From: an uncultured Clostridia bacterium
Lineage (GTDB): Bacteria > Bacillota > Clostridia > UBA1381
Assembly: GCA_934489015.1 (NCBI GenBank)
Contig: CAKSSN010000014.1
Coordinates: 1-64,000 of the forward strand
DNA length: 64,000 nt
Direction of reading: 5' to 3'
Within the stretch, counting starts at the first letter, position 1, and the number at the start of each line of letters is the position of its first letter. The position numbers were made by a program, and so were the translations under genes. Below, piece after piece: positions 58,034 through 64,000 of this stretch. The notes beneath the pieces are model-generated. The model was not told the DNA's origin. It did no database searches and saw nothing but the letters and a program-made list of their open reading frames with translations.

Positions 58034-60541
58034 TTATTTGCTTACTTTAACGTTTGCTTTAAGCGAGCTTGCTTCCTTGTAGGGCTTAAAGAGCATATAT
58101 ACAATTCCTACAATGAGAAGTACCGCAACGGCAACTCCGATAACGTTTACATTGCCTATAAAGAGTCCGCCGATCTGGTTAATGATAAGAGCGATTGCAT
58201 AAGCAAAGCCGCACTGATAACCGATTGCAAACCATGTCCATTTTGCGTTGTTCATTTCTCTCTTTATAGCTCCGATTGCAGCAAAGCACGGTGCGCAAAG
58301 AAGGTTGAATACGAGGAATGAATAAGCTGTAATTCCCGTAAATGAGCTTGCAAGCGTTGCGTATACGGACTGATCGCCGCCGCCGTAAAGAATACCCATT
58401 GTACCAACGATGTTTTCCTTAGCAACAAGACCTGTGATAGACGCAACCGTTGCCTGCCAGTTACCCCAGCCGAGCGGCTTGAATATCCAAGCGATAGCGC
58501 TTCCGATAACTGCAAGTATACTCTTGTCGAGCTGATCCTCCGAAAGCATTGTAAATGCTCCGTCAACAAATCCGAAGTATGATGTAAACCATACGAGTAT
58601 TGTTGAAAGAAGGATTATTGTGCCGGCTTTCTTAATGAATGACCAGCCGCGCTCCCACATGCTGCGCAGTACGTTCAGAAGTGTCGGCAAATGGTAAGCC
58701 GGAAGCTCCATAACGAACGGAGCCGGATCTCCTGCAAACATCTTTGTTTTCTTAAGCATGATACCCGAAATGATGATTGCTGCCATACCGATGAAGTAAG
58801 CCGATGTTGCAACCCATGCCGAGCCGCTGAATATAGCGCCTGCGATCATTGCGATAAACGGTACCTTAGCTCCGCAGGGGATAAAGGTTGTTGTCATGAT
58901 TGTCATTTTACGGTCACGGTCGTTTTCTATTGTTCTTGAAGCCATTATACCCGGAACGCCGCAGCCTGTACCGATAAGCATAGGAATAAACGATTTACCC
59001 GAAAGACCGAATTTCCTGAATATTCTGTCGAGCACGAATGCAATTCTTGCCATGTATCCGCAAGCCTCGAGGAATGCAAGGAGCAGGAACAAAACGAGCA
59101 TCTGAGGAACAAAGCCGAGAACCGCACCAACGCCGGCAACAATACCGTCGAGGATAAGACCAGAAAGCCAGTCTGCACAGTTGATTTTGTCAAGACCTGC
59201 TTCAACAAGTACCGGAACGCCCGGAACCCATACGCCGTAATCAGCCGGATCGGGCTCTTCACAGTCGTATTTGTCATAAACGGTTATAGCGTCGAGAAGG
59301 TCGCTGTAGCTTGCTGTTGCTTCCTCGTCAGCCATTGTTTCCTCATCTACAACAGTGTATGTAGCTTTGGGAATGTCCTTTGCATCCTCTGCAAATTTGT
59401 CAAGAGCTGTCTTTGCAGCGTCGCTGCTGAAGTCGTCGCTTTCGGTATCGAGAGCTGCTTCAACGTCTTCGGTGTCAACGCCTTTTCCTGCGGCATATTC
59501 GATATATCCGTTTACAACCTCTGAAGCTCCGCCGAATTCGTCGGCAACCTCTTCATACGCTGCCGTGCCTATTCCGAACAGGTGCCAGCCGTCGCCGAAA
59601 AGTCCGTCATTTGCCCAGTCGGTAGCCATTGAGCCGACGCCTACCATTGATATGTAATAAACAAGGAACATTATAACCGCGAAAATCGGAAGACCGAGCC
59701 AGCGGTTTGTTATAACCTTATCTATCTTATCCGAGTTTGAAAGCTGACCTACATTTTTCTTTTTGTAGCAGCCCTTTATAAGCTGAGCGATATAAACATA
59801 TCTTTCGTTTGTGATAATGCTTTCTGCGTCATCGTCAAGCTCTTCTTCAGCTGCTTTTATGTCGTTTTCGATATGTACAAGCACATCTGGCTTAATGCTG
59901 AGCTTTTCGAGAACCTTTTCGTCACGCTCAAAAATCTTTATAGCGTACCATCTCTGCTCGTCCTCCGGCATATCGTGAAGAACAGCTTCCTCAATATGTG
60001 CGATTGCGTGTTCAACAACGCCCGAGAAGGTGTGCATCGGAACTGTTTTTCCGTTCTTTGCGGCGTCAACGGCAGCTTCTGCGGCAGCCATAACTCCGTC
60101 GCCCTTAAGCGCCGATATTTCTATTATCTTGCAGCCGAGCTCTCTTGAAAGCTCTGCAATGTTGATTTTATCGCCGTTCTTTCTTACAACGTCCATCATG
60201 TTGATTGCGATTACAACCGGAATACCGAGCTCTGTAAGCTGTGTTGTGAGATAAAGGTTTCTCTCAAGGTTAGTACCGTCGATGATATTTAATATTGCGT
60301 CCGGCTTTTCACCTATAAGATAGTTTCTTGCAACAACCTCTTCGAGAGTATACGGTGAAAGAGAGTAAATACCCGGAAGGTCGGTGATTATAACTCCGTC
60401 ATGCTTTTTAAGCTTACCTTCCTTTTTTTCAACCGTAACGCCCGGCCAGTTTCCGACAAACTGATTTGAGCCTGTAAGGGCGTTAAATAAAGTAGTTTTA
60501 CCGCAGTTAGGATTACCTGCAAGGGCAATTCTGATATTCAT
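58034..60541 (-). CDS. feoB: Ferrous iron transporter FeoB
   Basis: The 835-residue protein has an N-terminal G domain (GNPNCGKTT at 9-17, DLPG at 54-57, NMMD at 114-117), a helical spacer (about 175-280), and eight or so membrane helices with GFVPQMLVLFLLL. Residues about 315-450 are an acidic outside insertion between the first two helices (rich in Glu and Asp), larger than in enteric FeoB and usual in Clostridia. FeoB imports Fe(II). It is the third gene of the feo operon. Confidence 0.96.
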   Translation of the reverse strand: MNIRIALAGNPNCGKTTLFNALTGSNQFVGNWPGVTVEKKEGKLKKHDGVIITDLPGIYSLSPYTLEEVVARNYLIGEKPDAILNIIDGTNLERNLYLTTQLTELGIPVVIAINMMDVVRKNGDKINIAELSRELGCKIIEISALKGDGVMAAAEAAVDAAKNGKTVPMHTFSGVVEHAIAHIEEAVLHDMPEDEQRWYAIKIFERDEKVLEKLSIKPDVLVHIENDIKAAEEELDDDAESIITNERYVYIAQLIKGCYKKKNVGQLSNSDKIDKVITNRWLGLPIFAVIMFLVYYISMVGVGSMATDWANDGLFGDGWHLFGIGTAAYEEVADEFGGASEVVNGYIEYAAGKGVDTEDVEAALDTESDDFSSDAAKTALDKFAEDAKDIPKATYTVVDEETMADEEATASYSDLLDAITVYDKYDCEEPDPADYGVWVPGVPVLVEAGLDKINCADWLSGLILDGIVAGVGAVLGFVPQMLVLFLLLAFLEACGYMARIAFVLDRIFRKFGLSGKSFIPMLIGTGCGVPGIMASRTIENDRDRKMTIMTTTFIPCGAKVPFIAMIAGAIFSGSAWVATSAYFIGMAAIIISGIMLKKTKMFAGDPAPFVMELPAYHLPTLLNVLRSMWERGWSFIKKAGTIILLSTILVWFTSYFGFVDGAFTMLSEDQLDKSILAVIGSAIAWIFKPLGWGNWQATVASITGLVAKENIVGTMGILYGGGDQSVYATLASSFTGITAYSFLVFNLLCAPCFAAIGAIKREMNNAKWTWFAIGYQCGFAYAIALIINQIGGLFIGNVNVIGVAVAVLLIVGIVYMLFKPYKEASSLKANVKVSK

Positions 60542-60587
60542 GATTTTTCCTCCTAAATTAAATATTAACTTTGCAATTGCACTGAGG

Positions 60588-60809
60588 CTATTGAACCTCT
60601 ATCATTTCTGCGTCTGCTTTTCTCAGTGAAAGCTCATAGCCGCGAACTGTTACTTCAACAGGATCGCCGAGCGGAGCAACCTTTCTTATATGTACCTCAG
60701 TGCCTTTGGTAATGCCCATGTCCATAAGTCTTCTCTTAACGGCACCCTCTCCGTGTAGCTTTACCACCTTTACGGTATCGCCTACTCTTGCTTCCTTCAA
60801 TGTTTTCAT
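60588..60809 (-). CDS. feoA: FeoA family protein
   Basis: The 73-residue SH3-like protein (RVGDTVKVVKLHGEGAVKRRLMDMG, then DPVEVTVRGYELSLRKADAEMI) is FeoA, which binds and modulates FeoB. It lies 46 bases upstream of feoB. Confidence 0.93.
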   Translation of the reverse strand: MKTLKEARVGDTVKVVKLHGEGAVKRRLMDMGITKGTEVHIRKVAPLGDPVEVTVRGYELSLRKADAEMIEVQ

Positions 60810-60884
60810 AATTATCCTCCCTCAAAAAATATTGTTAGGTCATCTCACGGATGCTTTAAAGCTGTAGCTTTCGGTGCAGCATAA

Positions 60885-61097
60885 TCAAATCATGATTTTC
60901 TGCGCCATTTCTTCGCTAATTGCGACTCTTGTTTCTTTAACCTTAACTATTACATTGCCTCCAAGCGTGCTTATAAGCTGTACATCTCCGCCGGCAACAA
61001 AGCCAAGATTTTCAAGATGCTTTTTCACCTCCGGCTTACCGCCGATTTTTTTGATGATGTTTACTTCTCCTACATTTGCTAAATTAAGCGGCATCAT
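60885..61097 (-). CDS. Second FeoA family protein
   Basis: The 70-residue FeoA-like protein (ANVGEVNIIKKIGGKPEVKKHLENLG, then VKVKETRVAISEEMAQKI) is first in the operon. It differs from the adjacent FeoA, so the two are not a recent duplication. The start follows GGAGGGAG. Confidence 0.9.
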   Translation of the reverse strand: MMPLNLANVGEVNIIKKIGGKPEVKKHLENLGFVAGGDVQLISTLGGNVIVKVKETRVAISEEMAQKIMI

Positions 61098-61115
61098 TTT
61101 TTTCTCCCTCCGTCA

Positions 61116-61135
61116 CGGTTAGAATTATCTAACCG
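61116..61135. promoter_or_regulatory. DtxR-like operator box 1 of the feo operon
   Basis: CGGTTAG-AATTAT-CTAACCG has 7-base arms and a 6-base spacer. It lies 19 bases upstream of the first feoA. Confidence 0.75.
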
Positions 61136-61150
61136 AAGTTCAAAATATAT

Positions 61151-61168
61151 GGTTAGCTGTTGCTAACC
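61151..61168. promoter_or_regulatory. DtxR-like operator box 2 of the feo operon
   Basis: GGTTAG-CTGTTG-CTAACC repeats the box 1 pattern 35 bases upstream. A weaker half-box pair (GTTAG...ACTAA) follows at 61180-61198. The remaining stretch to 61391 is AT-rich, with three TGTACA sites (61246, 61289, 61343) and no gene. Confidence 0.75.
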
Positions 61169-61391
61169 CTTTTACATGAGTTAGTTTATCACAACTAATT
61201 TTATTTGTCAATATTTTAGCTATAAAATCTTTCATTTTGTCACTTTGTACATTTATTTATTTGCGCTTAAAGGTGTATTTTGTGCATATGTACATATAGG
61301 GAAGCTTTGTTCGGAAATAAAGAAAATTTTAATCGGTTTATATGTACAAAAAATAAATTTGCATAGTAATAAAAATAGTAAAATATTTTAC

Positions 61392-61420
61392 TTGACAAAG
61401 GGGGGCGGCGCGTGTATAAT
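61392..61420 (+). promoter_or_regulatory. Consensus sigma-A promoter of the XRE gene
   Basis: TTGACA (61392-61397), a 17-base spacer (GC-rich) and TATAAT (61415-61420) form a perfect consensus promoter 54 bases before the gene. Confidence 0.9.
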
Positions 61421-61421
61421 A

Positions 61422-61443
61422 TATGTGAACGATTTTTCACATA
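61422..61443. promoter_or_regulatory. Inverted repeat at the XRE promoter
   Basis: TATGTGAA-CGATTT-TTCACATA (8-base arms, 6-base spacer) begins one base after the -10 box, covering the start of transcription. This is a fit place for autorepression by the XRE protein encoded downstream. Confidence 0.55.
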
Positions 61444-61473
61444 CATAAAGCAGAAGGAAGGTAAGAATATTTT

Positions 61474-61836
61474 ATGCGGTTTGGTGAAAAGCTTAAGGAG
61501 CTGCGCAGAAGGCGCGGTATGTCGCAAAAGGAGCTTGCGGTTAAAATCGGAACAACCTCAAGGAGCGTAATCAATTATGAAAACGGCAAGAGGCTGCCCG
61601 GCAGCGTTGAAATAGTCCGTCACATATCAAAGGCGCTGGGGGTATCTCCGGATTATCTTATAAATGACGATTTGCAGCTTACCGGTCAGGACGGCAGCAA
61701 AAATCATGTTTTCGAGGAGCTTGAAAGAGCGGTCGGCATTTTTAAAAGCGGCGGCTTGAATGATGATGAAATGCTTAGTTTTCTTGCAAGGCTTCAGGCT
61801 ATTTATTCTGAAAGAGTGCGGTCGAAATCCGTATGA
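61474..61836 (+). CDS. XRE-family HTH transcriptional regulator
   Basis: The 120-residue protein has an N-terminal lambda-repressor-like HTH (residues 4-58; LKELRRRRGMSQKELAVKIG, then NYENGKRLPG). The C-terminal half is helical, with DDEMLSFLARLQAIY. It is expressed from a consensus promoter and is probably autoregulated; its targets are unknown. Confidence 0.88.
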   Translation: MRFGEKLKELRRRRGMSQKELAVKIGTTSRSVINYENGKRLPGSVEIVRHISKALGVSPDYLINDDLQLTGQDGSKNHVFEELERAVGIFKSGGLNDDEMLSFLARLQAIYSERVRSKSV

Positions 61837-61946
61837 AAAATGCGTTTTGAATAAAAATAATATAATTGGTAAAAATATCTTTGAAAAAACGGTCTTACCT
61901 TGCGTTTTATGCGGAAGGCGCCGCTTTAAGAAAGGATATTTTGTAT

Positions 61947-62567
61947 ATGAAAAAAACGGTTAAGGTATTAATTGCATATGCAGCGTCAATGTCAATGTCG
62001 GCAGCCGTGCAGGCTTATTCGCGTCCCGGCTCAAGCGGGGAAGAGGTGCGGCAAATTCAGCTTGCGCTTATAAATAAGAGCTATTCGTGCGGGGCTGCGG
62101 ATGGAGTTTACGGAGAGAAAACCTATAAAGCCGTAAGGCAGTTTCAGTCTGACAGCGGTCTTGCAGCTGACGGAATAGCCGGGAGAAAAACTCTTCTTAG
62201 GCTCGGAGTCGGCGAAAGCGATACCGTTATGCTGCTTGCGAGAGTTATAAACGGCGAAGCTCGCGGAGAAAGCTATGAAGGTCAGGTGGCTGTAGGAGCT
62301 GTAATACTTAACAGAGTTGCTCATCCGTCGTTTCCGAACAGCGTGAGGGGCGTTGTATATCAAAAGGGAGCGTTCTCGGCTGTAAGCGACGGACAAATAA
62401 ATAAGAAGCTTTTGCCCTCGTGTATTGCGGCGGCAAGGGAAGCAATGTCGGGCAGTGACCCGACCGGCGGCGCGCTTTATTATTATAATCCCGATACGGC
62501 AACGTGCAAATGGATAAGAACGCGCCCTGTAATAAAAAGAATAGGAAATCACCTGTTTTGCTCATAA
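61947..62567 (+). CDS. sleB: Spore cortex-lytic enzyme SleB-like hydrolase
   Basis: The start at 61947 gives a signal peptide (1-23) and follows AAAGGA; the longer frame is unlikely. The 206-residue protein has a peptidoglycan-binding domain (about 28-85, GEEVRQIQLALINKSYSCGAADGVYG) and a SleB/hydrolase_2 catalytic domain (about 95-200) with the catalytic Glu104 in INGEARGES. It degrades muramic-delta-lactam cortex in germination. It usually pairs with ypeB, which is not found here. Confidence 0.9.
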   Translation: MKKTVKVLIAYAASMSMSAAVQAYSRPGSSGEEVRQIQLALINKSYSCGAADGVYGEKTYKAVRQFQSDSGLAADGIAGRKTLLRLGVGESDTVMLLARVINGEARGESYEGQVAVGAVILNRVAHPSFPNSVRGVVYQKGAFSAVSDGQINKKLLPSCIAAAREAMSGSDPTGGALYYYNPDTATCKWIRTRPVIKRIGNHLFCS

Positions 62568-62600
62568 GAGCGACTAAACTTATATAAAGGGAGAAAAAAG

Positions 62601-62687
62601 ATGAAAGAAGCGGTACTTGCAGTTTTAACCGCCGTTTTTGCGGCGCTTGTTATTGCTGATATGAAAAGAAAAAATAAGAATGACTGA
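62601..62687 (+). CDS. 28-residue membrane peptide
   Basis: An ATG 7 bases after GGGAG begins a 28-codon frame with one membrane helix (EAVLAVLTAVFAALVIAD) and a basic end (MKRKNKND). It lies 33 bases after sleB. It has no known family; its place suggests a small partner of the cortex hydrolase or of the transporter downstream. Confidence 0.5.
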   Translation: MKEAVLAVLTAVFAALVIADMKRKNKND

Positions 62688-62696
62688 GCATAAAAA

Positions 62697-62722
62697 CTCC
62701 TGCCTTGTCCGCAGGGCAGGAG
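62697..62722 (+). terminator. Weak terminator-like hairpin
   Basis: CTCCTGCC pairs with GGGCAGGAG, and the following sequence is only moderately T-rich. It lies between the 28-residue peptide and the MMPL gene. Confidence 0.4.
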
Positions 62723-62760
62723 AAAGCTTTAAAATTTTGCGGACAGACAGGAAGAATTAA

Positions 62761-64000
62761 ATGAAAAAAGAAAAGAATTTTATGTATAAGCTTGCGAAGT
62801 TTATAATAGATAAAAGGCGCGCGGTATATTTTATGTTTGTACTTGCGATTGTTTTTTCGGTAATGTCAATTCCAAAGGTAAAGGTAAATAACGACATAAC
62901 CTCTTATCTGCCGTCCGATACGGAAACGCGGCGCGGCCTGACCATTATGGAGGACGAATTTGTTACATACGATACTGCTAAGGTTGAGGTGTGCAATATT
63001 ACATATAAAGAGGGCGAAAAAATCCAAAAAGAGCTTGAGGATATGGATGGAGTAAAAAAGGTGGAGTATGACGATACGGAGGACCATTTTAAAAAATCAT
63101 CCGCGCTTTTTGATGTAACCGTTGAGCTCGGCATGACGGAGGATGAAGAACTTGATCTTCTCGACGAAATAAAGGATAAATTATCGGATTACGACTGCTA
63201 TGTTTATTCATCTACAATAGACGATTCGTCGCGTCAGCTTGAAAAGGAAATGACAACAATTCTGATTTGTGCGGTTGTGGTTATAATTGCGGTTTTGCTT
63301 TTTACGTCGGAGTCGTTTATGGAGGTGCCGATATTCTTCATGGTATTTGCGGCGGCAGCTGCGCTTAACATGGGAACAAACTATCTTCTGGGCGAAATCT
63401 CGTTTATAACAAAGGCTATAGCCGTCGTGCTGCAGCTTGCGCTGGCGATTGACTATTCAATAATTCTGGCGCACCGCTTTACGGAAGAAAAAAATAACGG
63501 ATTGCCTGCGTATGAGGCGATAATAGAAGCGCTTTCAAAGGCTATTGTCGAAATCTCGTCAAGCAGTCTTACAACAATATCCGGTCTTGCCGCGCTTTGC
63601 GTAATGCAGTTTAAAATCGGTATGGATATGGGTGTTGTTCTCTGTAAGGGTATATTTTTCAGTCTTGTGGCGGTTTTCTTCCTGATGCCCGGACTTTTGC
63701 TTCTGTTTTCAAAATCAATTGACCGCACGCGTCACAAGTCCTTTGTCCCGAAAATTTCTCTTTGGGGAAGATTTGTTATGAAGTCGCGATTTGTCGGACC
63801 GATTGTGTTTGCGGTTGTGACGGTTTTGTGTATATTCTTCTCGTCAAACTGCGACTATGCTTTTGATATGAGCTCAATTAAGGCAAGCCGCGAATCCGAA
63901 AAAACAATTTCGGAAAGACGTATAAAGGAAACGTTCGGCGCTGATAATCAGCTTGCCGTTATAATACCTAAGGGCGATTATGTAAAGGAAGGAAAGCTGC
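62761..64000 (+). CDS. MMPL/RND-type membrane transporter (partial, cut by window end)
   Basis: The first 413 residues are visible. One helix (about 20-40), an outside loop, then a cluster of helices from about 165 include the MMPL mark LQLALAIDYSIILAHRF with the conserved Asp-Tyr in the proton-relay helix. The length and motif fit RND-superfamily MMPL exporters of lipids or hydrophobic compounds. The rest lies outside the window. No membrane-fusion protein gene is nearby. Confidence 0.85.
   Translation, partial: MKKEKNFMYKLAKFIIDKRRAVYFMFVLAIVFSVMSIPKVKVNNDITSYLPSDTETRRGLTIMEDEFVTYDTAKVEVCNITYKEGEKIQKELEDMDGVKKVEYDDTEDHFKKSSALFDVTVELGMTEDEELDLLDEIKDKLSDYDCYVYSSTIDDSSRQLEKEMTTILICAVVVIIAVLLFTSESFMEVPIFFMVFAAAAALNMGTNYLLGEISFITKAIAVVLQLALAIDYSIILAHRFTEEKNNGLPAYEAIIEALSKAIVEISSSSLTTISGLAALCVMQFKIGMDMGVVLCKGIFFSLVAVFFLMPGLLLLFSKSIDRTRHKSFVPKISLWGRFVMKSRFVGPIVFAVVTVLCIFFSSNCDYAFDMSSIKASRESEKTISERRIKETFGADNQLAVIIPKGDYVKEGKL

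Noticed and set aside
1..64000. CRISPR arrays, transposases, phage genes
   Set aside because: No regular spaced direct repeats, no transposase or integrase domains were found in any real gene.

Overview
The window looks like chromosome of an anaerobic, endospore-forming member of the Clostridia (Bacillota). The evidence is a SipL-type SPOCS/LysM protein, a SleB cortex hydrolase, several S-layer-homology (SLH) secreted proteins, a V-type ATPase operon, two FeoA proteins with FeoB, DUF3793/DUF2325 proteins, strong GGAGG ribosome binding sites and low-to-moderate GC. The sequence does not allow a species call. I saw no rRNA, tRNA, CRISPR array or intact insertion sequence.

Layout. 1-3600 (+) holds the end of an M56/BlaR1-type protease, two paralogous membrane-anchored sensor-like proteins and a stalk-domain secreted protein. 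3682-3845 (-) holds a tiny self-contained unit with promoter, RBS, 17-codon ORF and terminator. 3932-9789 (-) carries an amidase-fold protein, an ABC exporter and a two-gene operon of SLH proteins that share a repeated domain. 9900-11800 (+) is an AT-rich patch with an intact zinc-ribbon/LRR/CFI-box protein between two eroded zinc-ribbon genes. 11929-18385 (-) carries an ACT protein with phenylacetate-CoA ligase, a membrane protein, a large NlpC/P60 protein and a phosphoesterase. 18573-20111 is sipL. 20161-23792 is a sugar/alcohol cassette (dehydrogenase, PfkB kinase, PHP phosphatase) with a divergent DeoR regulator and a clear operator; near-identical terminator hairpins in opposite orientation flank it. 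23891-25654 is an SLH-anchored phosphate-binding-like protein. At 25775-27233 a truncated glycosidase and a truncated sugar permease meet head to head. 27313-29616 is clpE.

30035-32727 (+) is a three-gene operon: a cation-diffusion transporter, a HisZ/HisRS-like pseudo-synthetase with a His/Cys-rich tail, and a Ppx/GppA phosphatase. 32863-36662 is the threonine branch (ACT regulator, hom, thrB, lysC), followed by rlmB, a small ACT protein and a DUF711 protein. 39317-48026 is a nine-gene V-ATPase operon. 48027-48737 is a decayed stretch with a methyltransferase remnant and unexplained hairpins. 48738-53187 (-) holds DUF2207, GH32 and LemA genes.

53340-61097 (-) is an iron or metal-homeostasis region: feoA, feoA, feoB, small membrane proteins, a P1B-like ATPase, a DtxR-like repressor, DUF2325, DUF3793 and flavodoxin. 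GTTAG-N6-CTAAC inverted repeats lie before the first feoA and before the DUF3793 gene. 61474-64000 (+) carries an XRE regulator behind a consensus promoter, sleB, a 28-residue membrane peptide and the start of an MMPL/RND-type transporter.
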